NCBI GenBank assembly: GCA_940337035.1
Contig: CALNHX010005185.1
Location: 47,949 to 111,948, forward strand
Source: Agriotes lineatus
Taxonomy: Eukaryota; Arthropoda; Insecta; Coleoptera; Elateridae
DNA: 64,000 nt
Direction: 5' to 3'
Below, piece by piece: positions 1 through 12,184 of the stretch; the first letter of the stretch is position 1; every line of letters begins with the position of its first letter. The notes under the pieces were generated by a model. It ran no database searches. It was not told where the DNA came from and saw only the letters and a program-made list of their open reading frames with translations. The translations under genes were made by a program, and so were the position numbers.

Positions 1-3000
1 TTGGCGTGGACCCCCAGAACTCATTTTTCACTAAGAAAAGTTTATCTTAATTTATCTCGAATACTGCGATATAAAACGCAGATTTGGCAAACAGGTGTTG
101 ATAACCGAGGAAAGAGCCAATCTTAAAATCAGCCATCGGGTTTCCCGGCTGTTCCAGCTAAGTATTATCCCGATAAAGATTTAATTTTACCTCAAACATT
201 TGCTTCATCGTCGGCACGTCTCAGAAGTTTAAAATTCAAAATGGCATGCACAGCATCGGCGGATAATTAGTATTTGGCAAGCAAAGTGCATTTCTGACGG
301 AAGGGAAAGCTGTAATGAAATCTGGGCGAAAACCATAAAGTGCGCCGGAATCTCGGACATATTTGCGAGGGCCCGGCCCCGTTTCTCTTAATAATGCTAG
401 CAAATTGCACCGACTAACCGTAAAGAACAGCAACCCTTCTACTTTTAACTTATTAATTAATTAACAATCATCGCGAGTGAGAAGAAAGCGCTGCGAGAAG
501 ATGAAAATTAAAACCCGGACTAAATTGCCGCAATGAATTCCGGCAATGCGATATATTTATTAACTAATAACAGCCGACCAGGAATTTTCATCGTTTCGCG
601 TTTTGCCGGCGAAAGCCCCGTTCGAATCGGCCGGAAATCGAGTTGTTCGCTTACAAATATACTTAAAAATCTGGGAAAGATGCGGGGTGCGTTAAATTTA
701 TGGCCGATTCCGGGAAAGTCCGGATAAAGCCCCACATAAGACGGGATAACGTGAAGGGGAAGGTCAAATGTTTTGCGAAGCGCATTATTCTCTTTTCGCT
801 GTAGAACCCGAGATTTATTATTATAATAACTACATAATAATGTCGCCCGCCTCTATTAGATGATAGTTTAGATGGTTTATGGCCACTTTTTTTAATACAG
901 GCTTGCTTTCTTACTTAAAAGCAGCAGATATTCGAAAAGATCGATCATAGCGAAGGACTTTTTTCCTCTGGAGGTAACTGATTGTATCCAGGAAGTCTTA
1001 TAAAACCAGTGCGGAAGAATTTTATTTTGTAAAAAACAGGCCACAGGAACTACTAGACAAGTGTCTTACTAGCACACTTAAAAGTTTTCATAAAGAGGGT
1101 AGGAGCGTGTATGATCTAATTCTGGCAGACTCTGTTTGCACACAATATCCGGCTTGAAGGACCATATATACTGATCTGTATTGATCAGTGACTTTGTTCG
1201 TAGTAGAAGTTAATAATAAAAGATCGCCGGTCGCCAGCCTTAGACGCCAAATAATTGTGGCTAGGAAAGCATACCCAGCTAGTAATACTTGATCACCTAA
1301 TTGTTAAAGATAATCATGCAACAAATAATTAACATACGACGCAGTTCATTCACAGTTATAGGTGAATTTTTCTTAATAGTGTCGTGTAACACTATAGGCG
1401 ACCCGACCCAGTGCTGATACGAATGCTGACATGTTACTCCGGCACATTCTTGAGCTAATTAAACCAAGATTAAACAGATATGTTCTGTTAATCTGATGCT
1501 TTCTTACTTAAAACTAGTTAATATTTAAAAAAGAGACCAGTTTCTCCTCTGCAAATAACTGGTAGTATTAATGTAATTTTCATAGATCCAATGTAAAAAA
1601 ATAGTGGCATACTGAAAAACTCTTCTCTGGTCCAATTTTGCCAGACTCTGTTTGCTTACAATAAAATTAACAATTTTCTGTTAATCTAATGCTAATAAAA
1701 ATGAACAATATTTAATCTTACAGAACCTTTCTTCTCTGTCATTTTATAGTCAAGGGACAGTGTTAGGTAGATATTGACTTGATGTTTTTGAATAAACACC
1801 AAAAACTCTGAGCTTCTGTTGCGGTAAGCATATAAGACAGTAGCGAAAGAATTATCGATAACCTCGGCCGACGTCGAAGCGAAACAATCCGCCCCTAGAA
1901 TTTCCCATTTTTTCGTGCAGGTTGCATGCGATAAATCATATCAATAACGTCATGCAGACTAATTTATTTCGAGTTTGGGGAGTTCGGCATGTATTTTTAT
2001 CTCCCGCCCAGTTTCCTGACGAGCTCCTGGCACAGGAAGCCCTAACTTCTTAGGTCCTTGTTTTTGTGCGGCGCGCAAAAATTGAAAAGCATTGTAAAAC
2101 AGCAAGGGCCGAAGAGCGGGCGCGACTCCTTCGAGTTCTTGCTTTCAGCAACCCTTTGCGTTTCGCACTAATAAATTAGATTTAGCATTGTGCCGTTAAA
2201 CGGGCCGTTTTTACACGGCGACCCTCCTTCCTCAGACGCGGTTTTGTCCTGTTTTTTATCCTCCCCGTAATAAGTCATTTTAATTTGCGAGACGCTCAGA
2301 AGGTGGTTTAAAGAGAGAATGTCTGTTTGGCGCTGATAAATACACAATACTCCATTTTAAACGTTTAATTATTTGGAGTAATGGAAGTCGCCGTCTACTC
2401 CGATTTCCAGATTCAGGCTCACTTATTCCGTTATTCCATTCAATTATTTCTCAAACGATTTGGGTTTTTTGTTATCCAGCCTTGTAGACTTTAAATTAAT
2501 CCGCATGCAACTGCAATTGAAGTTTGAGCTCGTCGAGCTCGATAAACTTCGGAATTAACGCGATTTTTTAGCCCAAAAGTAGCTAAAAGCATTTCGTAAT
2601 TATTTAGTTCTGTGTGGAACGAGATTAAATTCATATTTTATTGCTTTCCTTTTAACTTCATAAACCTTCTAAATATTTCCTGGAGGCATTTCGCCCGATA
2701 TACACCAACTGGATTTACATATTTCACGTATACAACTAGTTAAGGAGTTTAAAACTTTTTAAATGTTATAGAATAATACGGAAAAATGTTTTTAAATCTT
2801 GCTATGCTCATCGAATTAATTTTAATAGATATGTACTTTCTAATTATAAGATAGCACGTCTGATAACAAAACGAGGAACTATTTCGCTTGTTGTTTCCTT
2901 AATAAAGCAATTGATTTTATGTAAAATATTGGAATTCCGATTCTACTGTGTCACGGGAACTTAACCGTACTTGCCTGAGCGTATATGAAACAACATTTTA

Positions 3001-3050
3001 ATATACAGCCAATGTGTACTTGTGTACTCTTTATTGTTTAAAACACTCCT
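1..3050. other. Unique-looking upstream region, no gene recognised
   Basis: I find no credible coding exon here; the short open frames lack recognisable motifs or splice-site support. The stretch has locally higher GC (about 1850-2260) than the TE-rich DNA that follows, and many AATTA/TAAT-type homeodomain-like words (for example around 2170, 2360 and 2500). No TIRs, LINE or SINE signatures are visible. There is faint internal duplication: the words 'CAGACTCTGTTTGC' and 'GCTTTCTTACTTAA' recur near 900, 1120, 1500 and 1640. It may be intronic or upstream regulatory DNA of the coracle locus, but that is inference. Confidence 0.35.
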
Positions 3051-3066
3051 GGAGCCTGTGGTTTGA

Positions 3067-3245
3067 AAATATCACAATTCGTTAAAACCCCTGACCACTC
3101 AAATATTTAACAACTGCTAAATATATATTTCGACAGCCAAGCTGTCATCCTCAAGCTACTGATGATGACAGCTTGACTGTCGAAATTCGTATTTAACAGT
3201 TGTTAACTATTTGCGTGGTGAGGAGTTTTAACGAATTGTAATATT
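3067..3245. repeat. Palindromic repeat with hammerhead-like centre
   Basis: Two arms of about 85 nt are imperfect reverse complements: the left arm begins AATATCACAATTCGTTAAAA and the right arm ends with its complement at about 3245. The centre on the + strand reads CTGATGA, T, the hairpin GACAG-CTTGA-CTGTC, then GAAA. This resembles the conserved core of a hammerhead ribozyme. The closing base pair of stem II is a mismatch, and I cannot find stems I and III, so this is probably a fold-back MITE or retroelement terminus rather than a proven ribozyme. Confidence 0.6.
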
Positions 3246-5186
3246 TATTGTTTGTTAGTATATTCTAATAATTAGAATTAGTAAAGTGGAGCTTACGCCA
3301 CTGGTAATTTATATGCAGACACGATACCGCACATGAAGGTGAAGGGCTGTGCAGGGTAAAAGTATACTTCAAACTGTCGTAGGCAGGCGGGCTGCCCTTG
3401 CTTTTCAGGGTGTGACCCAATTTCAGTTAAAAGTGAGCGTTCCTATATTTTTTTGCTAAACCAGGACGAAAAATATCGTAAGAGCGACTTGTTAACCTCA
3501 CGGAAAATTCCAACGTCCTGTTTACATTGTGCTTTGCGACCCATATGAAGCATCTAAGTCCGCAAGTGGCGTTATAGCAAAGAATATAGATAGGGGAAGA
3601 AGGACAGCCTATGGGTTATTAGCGTATTGTTTAAAAGCTCCTCAGTTCTTGCCTGGCCCTCAAGTAGCCGCCGCCAGTACTAATGAACTTGTTCAGGGCT
3701 ACGGTCGGAAACGCATTTACAGATTCCTGTCGCATTTTTCCCAAGAACGCGTCTCAGCGTTGCCAGATTGCAAGGAAGTTACAGAGTTATGATTTTAACA
3801 GCTATTTGTATAAGAGCGAAATTGGCAATTTGATTTTGCGCTCAAAATATACACAAGATTTTATACAGAGTGGGGTCATTTTCGAGATGCCACCATTGGC
3901 ATCTCGGAAACGGTATGAGATACAACTTCGGTCAAATGGGAAAAAAGGTGCACATTTATGAGGCCAATTTATTGAAGCTTCTGTTTTTCCGAAAAAAACG
4001 CATAGCCTACTTGTTATAATCGAAAAACTGAAACTGGTCGATTTTTTCAACCATGCATAACTTTTTTATTATTTCATATAATTTCAATTTTCAAAAAAGA
4101 GCTTGTAGGGAATTGTAGGGTCTACAGAATAGGCCTACTTTAATATTTTTCTGAATCGTAATTTTCGAGGTACAGCCCAAACTTACATTTTTTTAAATGG
4201 AATGGATATCAAAATTTTGCATCATTGGAAAGCTAGTTTTTCCCCTTTTCATTCATGTATGGTTTCATATACTTATTTTCACAAACTTTTAAAATATTTC
4301 ATAAAACACTTTTTAATCTAGTGTGCCTTGACTGTGTTAGTTGTAAAAACAAATGAATAGTGTGCTCTGGTTGCTATGTAACAAAACAAAAGACAATTTG
4401 CAGTGAAAACTTTCTAAAAATACTGCAATAAGAAATAATAAGCTACTAACTACTCAAAATTTAATCATATGCTCAAAATTATAGTTATTATTAGTGACTT
4501 TTATTTGATACTTTTTCCACAAATATTAAAGTTTGGCAAATGTTTTACGTTTTATGAAAATAGGTTTTTCGGTCAGTTCTATCGTAAATAAGTCAATAGT
4601 CAATTGGTCGTTACCTACTTTCGATTAATTCTTTATTAGCATCGATCCTTACTGATGTGCTTTCCTGGTAAGACGTAGGCTAATTAACAGGACAACTTAT
4701 AAGAATTTCTTCTGGAAATTCACATTCAGTTGTGCTGAAGTTTGTCTTCAGTGTTGTCGTACTCTTTTGACGTTTCCTTTTCCGAAATTGATCACTAGAA
4801 CGCTTAATCTTAATCATGGTTAATTCGTGCGTATATTTTGAATGTAAACGGAATCGCAGTACCGATTGCGATTTAAGCTTTTTTCGTTTTCCTATAGAAA
4901 AAGAAAGGGTGATCAATTTTCACTTCTTTAGGCGTTTTTATTCAATAACACGAAATGAGCAAAAGTTGGCAGTTTCATAAAATACAGAAAAATTATTGAC
5001 GTTTTGAATTCTCCGATAAATTGTGTAGAAATATGTAGGCAAAACAATGAGCTTGTAAAGCATTTTAATGGAGCCTACAGCATGAAAATCTTTTCTGTTA
5101 TTAGTATGTTTTATTTTTAAAAAGCATATTTCAACAGGCCATGTTAGAAATGCCAACACCTACCAAAACAAGAAAGTAGTTCTGCT

Positions 5187-7339
5187 GTGCTACATCAAAA
5201 AATTGAAAAACTGCGAAGACAAGTGGGGGCAAAAAATTCACAAATTTACCGTATGAAGAAGCAATGTGCACGAAAGGGGGCTAATTTAGATGCATTGGGC
5301 TTGAAACCAAAAACCGTTCGCGTCTTTGTAAATATGCAACTTTCTCACAAATCTAAACAACCTTGGACAGAAGCTGAAAAAGAATTGACCTTAAATATGT
5401 ACCACAAATCTCCCGCCCTCTACTTTTTTATGAGAGAAAAATTAAAATTTACTATGCCCTCCAAATCTACAATAGTTTCATGGTTAAGGTTAAACCAACT
5501 TAATACAGGCACCAGTACGGAACTAATGAAAAAACTGACTGTTAAAGTTAACAGCATGACCGATGATGAAAAAAAGTGTGTCGTATTACTTGGCGAAATG
5601 CATTTAAAGAAAGGTCTAGAATATAATCCACGCCAAGATATGATTGAAGGTTTCGAAGATTTAGGACATCTTGGACCGAAAAGCAAAATCGCTAGTCATG
5701 CACTAGTGTTTATGGCAAGAGGACTTATTCACAAATGGAAGATTCCTGTCAGCTTTTATGTTTCTTCAGGTACCATTAAACATGGAGAGCTATCTTCCCT
5801 CATTATTAAAAACATCGAAGAGTTACAAAGAATAGGACTTAAAGTGCGTGCTGTTACTAGTGACCAAGCTGCTACAAATAGAGCTGCATTTTTAAATCTA
5901 GGAGTGACTGCAGAATAGCCGTATTTTTTGTCTGCGACGCAAAAATTTTTGCAATATATGACGTACCGCACTTGATAAAAAGCGTACGGAATAATCTCCT
6001 ATCAAAGGATTTTTACGTGGAGGGCAAGAAAGTTTCTTGGAAAGATATCGAAGAGGCATACAAAATAGATAAATCTTCTTGTACTGTTCGAGCAGCTGTA
6101 AAAATCACGGATGCCCACATCTACCCCAATACTTTCCAGCGAATAAGGGTTAAATTTGCAACGCAAGTGTTTTCCAACACCATGAGTGCTACGATAAGAA
6201 CTGCTGTTGGAACGGGCGAGTTAAAAAGCACCAGCGCTCTGGATACTGCAAAATTCGTACAGAAAATTAACTATTTATTTGATTGCTTAAACAGTCGAAT
6301 GCTGAAAGACCGTAACCCATATGCATGTGCTCTATCCGTCAACGTACCGCGTACTGAAAATAATTTGAAAGAGTATTAAGACTTGGCAAACATATACATC
6401 TAATAACAAGGTGAACCAAGGTGTTTATTGTTTTAAGGGACTTATTTTAACCATGCAGTCAGTTATGGAGCTATGGGAAGACTTAAAACAAGAAGGGTAT
6501 CGTTTCCTCCTGACCAGCAGACTAAACCAAGATCCTCTAGAAAAATTTTTCGCGGTCCTGAGGTATAGGGGAGGCAATTCTTCGAACCCCACAGTAAAAT
6601 CTTACCGCCAAGCACTACAGTTCAACATGCTGGTTAAATTGCAGCATCCTACAGAGAGCTCCAACTGCGAAGTTGATGAAGATGCTGTTGTCAACATGGC
6701 GAATGTTGAAGTGCCAGAAAAAGACGGCATGGGATATGTTGAGGACATACCATAATATATACAGTTGCTGAACAAACTGAATTAGCAGAAGATGGTGACC
6801 TCAGTTTACTCAGTGAGGTAATAGAAGTTTCAACACAACCAAATCAAGAAGCCACATTAGAATCTTGTGCGACGGTATATGTAGCTGGTTATGTCATTCA
6901 TAAAACGCTTTTACGTTTTAATTGTGATCAGTGTCAAAATATGTGCAGCCGTGACTCTGTAGTGCATCATAATGAACTGTTTTTACAGCAAAAAGACTAT
7001 GGTGCGGGCGACTGTGTTATTTACCTAAAAAAACCTTCAAGTATTTTAATAAAAATAGTTACAATGTTACTTAAACATTTTGAATATTATTTTAAAAATA
7101 GTAAGTCGTGTGTAAGTTTTAAGAAAACATTATTAGCATATAGTGTAAATAAAGTGAAAATTTTAGTACCAGGGTGGCTTAACGAGCAAGACACATGTTA
7201 CTCTCATAAACTGTTTTTAATTAATCATTTAATTAAGTGCAAGCTCCATAAAACGTTGAAATGGCTATCGCAAGATTTAAGGACTACAAACCAGTCTGGT
7301 ACACGCAACAAAAAAATACAACATTTAAGTTATGTTTAA
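5187..7339 (+). pseudogene. P-element-like transposase pseudogene (THAP9 type)
   Basis: The remnant starts with a coiled-coil (heptads around 'KIEKLRRQVGAKNSQIYRMK'), then the segment with 'TIVSWLRLNQL', the RNase-H-like region, and the C-terminal motif 'DPLEKFFAVLRYRGG' that carries the family's catalytic glutamate. The first catalytic motif, normally DEMH or DEMK, reads GEMH at about 5596-5607 (GGC in place of an Asp codon). A TAG stop and frameshift at about 5916-5950 separate the first frame from the next one, which continues the homology ('FFVCDAKIFAIYDVPHLIKS'). More breaks lie near 6377 and 6753. No THAP zinc finger was found upstream. Non-functional. Confidence 0.8.
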
Positions 7340-7852
7340 AGCTTAAAAAATGTACGTTTATATGCTTACAGATATAGTTGTGTACTTCCTATTCTTTGTA
7401 ACTTTGTATATTATATTGTTTTATTGTACGTAATATTTACACCTTGAAATTCTCATTTATTTAATAGATCATTGAAATTGGCAAGAGTAAGAAATGTATA
7501 ACATCTTTATTTCAAAATATTTTAATTTAAACTGGCGTTAATGGAGCTGACTCAAATTTCCTATAATCTGCATTTAAAAAAACCCGTAAAAGGTTGCGGC
7601 AAATTGGGGTTCAATCCCTAACAATAGGTACCTAACTCTTTATTAACAAATTATTATTTATATCGCCCAAAAATTGTGTCAAATGCAAGTAATAATAATT
7701 TATTTAAAAATAGCTATTTGGCATAATTTTTGAGCAACTTAAGTATAATAATAATAATAATAAATGTCGTTTATTGAGCAAAAATAAATAAAATTGTTAT
7801 TTTGCAATATACTTGAATTATGAATACATAAGTTGCTCAAAGGGGCGAAGTT

Positions 7853-7990
7853 CAGGCGTGCTAATCGAATTAGCATACTGTTCTACCACTTAACCCCAAG
7901 GTAAATAAAGAAAACAGATAATTTGTAAAAAAAAAGGTATATTGTTGGGTATTGAACCCCAACCCTCGATTAGTTTGCAGCTCCTTAACC
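7853..7990 (-). repeat. tRNA-derived SINE-like fragments
   Basis: On the - strand, 7938-7990 contains a tRNA-like A-box region (GTGGTTAAGGAGCTG) and a B box (GGGGTTCAATACCC). A second tRNA-like piece at 7853-7908 has an A-box-like 'TTAAGTGGTAGAAC' and a stem TGCTAAT-TCG-ATTAGCA. Neither folds into a complete cloverleaf with a paired acceptor stem. They are read as SINE heads inside the P-like element and not as functional tRNA genes. A similar B-box word occurs near 7600. Confidence 0.45.
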
Positions 7991-9146
7991 ACATAAGTTC
8001 TTTTTGGTTTCTACTCTAATTTACGTTTAAAGTGCAGTAATTTAAACTAGAGTATAAATTATTAAATAATTGTGAGTTTTCTGTGAAAACCGCCCCGATT
8101 CATTTTTTTTTAATAACAGATTGTACAGAACTTGGGTCAGATCCCTAATCACCAAATAAAATTTTTGCATACATTTCTGAAAGATAATTTAATGTCGATA
8201 ATAAATGTTCGAATAATATTGTCTTATTCTTTGCTGAGACTATACATAGAGATCGCCAACTTAAATGTGCCTAAATAGACATTTTTTAATGCATCAAGTA
8301 AATGAGATATTCAAGGCGTACTGTTTTAGTAGCCGTACTCTATACGTATCAACTTCACAAGATACAATATTATTTTTGTTTTTATTTGCTTTTTAAACTA
8401 GATCACTGTAAACTATATTAATAGTCAACATTACTTGAACAATAATTTCCTCTCGTATTAAAATTTTTAAATAAAATCCGTATATTGTTTATTAATTTTT
8501 TTTTCATTATTTGTACATAGCTAATTCTATATTTATTATAGAATTTTGTGAGAATAAAGTGGGGACAATCCGTATTCCGTATAATCTTGTGCTCATCGGT
8601 GAACTTTTTGTTGAAATTATATTAGAAACCTCTTATGTAATTTTTATAGGTACCTAGCTACCTATTAAATGTTTAAAAGTGTTGCATGTGAAACTTATAA
8701 AACCTTTATTTTACTTCGTACGAGTTCATCCGATTGACAACAAATGTTTTAAATAATAACAAAACAAACCAAAGAATATACACATATATTTAATTTCTTT
8801 GTAACAAACTTAACTTAGATGTAAGCAGAATCAAACAAACTACTTAAATATTCTTTGGCAGAATACAAGTTTATTTCGGGTAGGTACAACCATTGTAAAA
8901 CTATTGGAATTGTAGAGAGAAAGTTCTTGCAACACTGTTATAGCTCAAGAATGCTAATGACGCATTTACCTGCTGAATGCCACTGATAAGGTAATCACTT
9001 TGACGCTAAGAGCTTCCAGCGGCATTTTCGAACAAAAAATGATATATTTAACCAAGTAAATAGTTATGCAACCCAAATCACAGCATATACTGTATAACCC
9101 ATAAGGTTGTCCTTCTTCCCCTATCTATATTCTTTGCTTAAAGTAG

Positions 9147-9169
9147 NNNNNNNNNNNNNNNNNNNNNNN
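9147..9169. other. Assembly gap (23 N)
   Basis: A run of 23 N beside the right terminal repeat of the P-like element. The identical length of the second gap (46348) indicates a fixed-size placeholder rather than a measured distance. Confidence 0.95.
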
Positions 9170-9722
9170 TTAGTTTTCTGTTATATCTGTCAAACGTATA
9201 AAGTACTTCTGCTAAACTTGAGTCTATCAGAAGTAAATTGTTTATGCCTTTTTGTAGTAGGAAAATAGCCGTTAGAAACAACCACGAGATTTATATAATA
9301 AATTTAGAAGTCGATTTGAGTGGAAAAATCTGCAAATTAAAATGGCGTTTATGAAAATGTGTATTGTTGTTAGACGTAGACAGCTGACTTATGACCAACA
9401 AAGTTTTTGTGTTTAATATGTGCAATACGCTTGCGTCTTTTAATGTATTTTTAGTTTGCAAAACAATACTGAAAAAACGAGGTTGGTAAATGTGACACAT
9501 TTTAGTAAATAGCTCATTCTTATCGGCATGTTTCTATGGCATCCAAATACCTTTGACTAAGGTAATACGTTTTCAATTTAATTTAACTCTTAAATTGAAA
9601 AATGTTTTTCTTGCTTTTATTCTAAATAGATATTTCCTTGTAAAAAATTCGATTTTAGAATTTTGATACACCATAAAAAATCTGTAAATGTGTTTACACC
9701 GAACTTCTCTCGCGCGAAAAAT

Positions 9723-9802
9723 GTATCCCGCTGGGGTTTGAACCCGCCGCATCTGCATAGCGATCGTAACGGCATCGATAAGTCGAACTGCGCCATCCAG
9801 CC
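9723..9802 (-). repeat. tRNA-derived SINE head
   Basis: Read on the - strand, the segment has an A-box-like word (TGGCGCAGTTCG) and a perfect B box in GGCGGGTTCAAACCCCAGC. The two ends do not pair as an acceptor stem, so it is not a working tRNA. The following 100-150 nt (lower coordinates) would be the SINE body. The flanking DNA from 9170 to 10000 shows no gene. Confidence 0.5.
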
Positions 9803-10009
9803 TTAATAAAATGAGTGCGGCGCTCGCCCCTATTTAACGAAACGGGCTTATTGTTAAAACATTTCCACTCTTTGGTGACATTATCCTGTATTTGTTGAGT
9901 CCTATTTTCGGCAAGTATAAAGCCTGACCTATGTGAAAATTATTACTTCCTTCTATTTCAAAATTAACGCAAAAATAAACATTTTATATTTTAAGGTGCT
10001 CACCCTATA

Positions 10010-11062
10010 CAGATTGTCCGGATTGTATTCGGGACATGGCAAATTAATGAGTGTTACAGGGATAAACAGATAAAATGAGTAGGTATGACAGAGATAAAAC
10101 ATATCAACATTTATCAATATACCAATGGACACTTTCAAAACTTTTCATGGATGCTCCTATTTTAAATAAATTAAACGCATCTGCCATTAGACATTTCAAA
10201 ATGCAGTACACGATAGCAGAAAAGGTTCAAATTATTAAATGGATTTTATCCACAATCACCTTATACTTGAAGTTTTATCCACAGTCTAAAGTACCACATT
10301 ATCCACTAGCGGAATAATGAAATTACTTTATTCCACTAGTGGGATAAAACCATGTCACTTACTACTGCATTGTTGGTAGCACTGTCAAGCTATGCCAAAT
10401 TCGAAATTTGTAGGTTAAGTTTTGCGTCAATCTGTGTCAAATAACAAACAAAACTTAACCTATTAACCTCTCGAATTTGACATAGACTGACAATACGCTT
10501 CAGTACTGCCAAACGTATAACATTTGATCTTTCGGTACTTTCCAAATTGTCACTATGACTTTTCATGGTTGTCAATACAAAACGTATGTTTTTTTAGATA
10601 TTTATTGAGTTGTTGGATAAAACGTTGTATTGCATTCGTGTTTAGTTGCGTTTTATCCCCTTAAGAAAATTAAACGCTCAAATTACGTTCTCGCGTTTAA
10701 ACATCCTTGCGTGGATAAAACGCCATCGAAAACACTTATACAATAAATAACTATATGTAGGGAACTCAATTAATGAAACTATAAATTTATTTATAACTGC
10801 GTTTGAAATTTGTCCCATTCCTTCACGTTCAGGCATATCCAGAATTGTTTGTAATTTTGAAAAAACCGGTGCTTAACTTTTAATGACAGCTGAGCTTAAT
10901 TTATTTTAAAAACTTATATATCCATGAAAGGTTTTGAAAGTATCCATTAGTATATTAATAAATTTGGATATGTTTCTTCTCTGTCATACCTACTCATTTT
11001 ATCTGTTTCTCCCTGTTGCACTCATTAATTTCTTATGTCCCGAGTACAATCCGGACAATCTG
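10010..11062. mobile_element. 1.05-kb TIR element (TA target), mariner-type candidate
   Basis: About 90-bp inverted termini: the left end begins CAGATTGTCCGGATTGTA at 10010, and the right end is its near-perfect reverse complement ending at 11062. Both ends are flanked by TA (10008-10009 and 11063-11064), as in Tc1/mariner-type insertions. No transposase is recognisable inside, so it is non-autonomous. The interior holds a segment (about 10280-10760) that recurs in inverted orientation at 46745-47245, including a short palindromic MITE. Confidence 0.7.
10375..10540. repeat. Copy of a palindromic MITE family
   Basis: The two arms contain TGACATAGACTGACAATAC and its complement, flanking a centre of AACTTAACC/GGTTAAGTT words. 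The same family occurs at about 12843-12950 plus 13215-13318, 13425-13460, 29790-29822, 41279-41440, 46490-46635 and 46960-47115. It is identified by the shared words ACGTTTGGCAGTACTGAAGT and GTCAAATTCGAG. No coding capacity. It is one of the most frequent repeats in the window. Confidence 0.75.
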
Positions 11063-11763
11063 TATATATTTGTCTGAAATTGTCACGGTTTCATGCCAGG
11101 TATATATATATAATGTGTGTGCAAAATATCATCTTCCTCCGACAAATAGTTTTTGAGTTATATCATCAACAGGCAGACAGGCAGACAGACAGCCAGAAAA
11201 TCAAAATTTTTTTGTGTCAAATTCTCAAATTCTAATATTAAAATTTACTAGGTATAGAAAGGGTAGCCGTCGTAAGAAAAATAGTATGTAACACACGTGT
11301 GAAAATACAATTGGAAACTTGTAGAACTACTTGACATGGATATTTCTTATACATATTAAATAAAATAATAGCAACCAGTGAGACAAATGTCTCATTTAAT
11401 AAAACAAAAAAGATTTCTCGAAAACCGGAATTGTGACGTGATTTAAATTCGGTTTCTGACCTGACATGACCATTCCAAACAAATAACTTTCATAACTTTT
11501 TTCTCTATCTCTTACGGTTTGGCTGCTGAAACAGCGTCCCGGACGGACGGAAATCACGTGATTTCTCGAAAACCGGAAGTGTCACGTGACTGAAATTCGG
11601 TTCCCGACCTGACATGACCATTCCAAATATATAACTTTCATAACTTTTTTCTCTATCTCTTACGGTTTGGCTGCTGAAACTGCGTCCCGGACACACAAAA
11701 CAGCGTCCCAGACAAGCCTATTATATATATGGACTAGCAGTCCAGTGAGACAAATGTCTCATT

Positions 11764-11927
11764 AGCTGGCCATAGACACACGTTTAAAACCGCCACGAAT
11801 GTAGTACATCCGTGCCGGTTTTGAACGTGTGCATATGCACAGCCATAAGCTGGGCATAGACACGCGTTCAAAACTTCCACGAAAAACTACATTCGTGGCG
11901 GTTTTAAACGCGTGTCTATGGCCAGCT
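11764..11927. mobile_element. 164-bp MITE with ~40-bp TIRs
   Basis: AGCTGGCCATAGACACACGT at the left end is mirrored by ...CGTGTCTATGGCCAGCT at the right end, and inverted similarity continues through ACCGCCACGAATGTAG. The interior contains further, weaker copies of the same word (CATAGACACGCGTTCAAAAC), so the unit looks like a rearranged or composite hairpin. It sits between the second and third copies of the neighbouring ~105-nt repeat. Confidence 0.65.
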
Positions 11928-11945
11928 ATTTAACGCGCCCTCAAA

Positions 11946-12010
11946 CCTCGATCGGTTAGGCAACCAACCAGACCTGGAAGGTGTCAAAGTGGTTGCCTAA
12001 CCGATCGAGG
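11946..12010. repeat. Perfect 21-bp stem hairpin
   Basis: CCTCGATCGGTTAGGCAACCA (11946-11966) is exactly reverse-complementary to 11990-12010, with a 23-nt loop. On length alone it could fold as a pre-miRNA-like hairpin, but it sits in a cluster of inverted-repeat elements and is more simply a miniature transposon or its TIRs. Confidence 0.7.
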
Positions 12011-12184
12011 ATTTAAGGCGCAGAGGGTCGCAGCTACGTTTGGCGGCCGAAACAGTTTTTATTTAATACGCGTTCTATTTGAAAAACGGTCTTTTTGTGA
12101 TTTCTCGAAAACCGGAAGTGTCACGTGACTGAAATTCGGTTCCTGACCTGACATGACCATTCCAAACATATAACTTTAATAACT

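Larger units (their letters stand above)
3576..9138 (+). mobile_element. P-like DNA transposon, decayed, with 42-bp TIRs
   Basis: Terminal inverted repeats of about 42 nt bound this 5.6-kb unit: 3576-3617 reads outward-in AGCAAAGAATATAGATAGGG and is matched in reverse complement at 9096-9138 with one indel and one or two mismatches. The interior holds a broken P-superfamily (THAP9-like) transposase at 5187-7339. The right half (7340-9090) has no coding remnant and carries tRNA-like SINE pieces. I found no 8-bp target duplication, and an assembly gap begins only 8 nt past the right end, so the right boundary is less certain. Confidence 0.65.

Noticed and set aside
9723..9802. Possible functional tRNA gene
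   Set aside because: A and B boxes are present but the ends do not pair as an acceptor stem; it fits a tRNA-derived SINE better.
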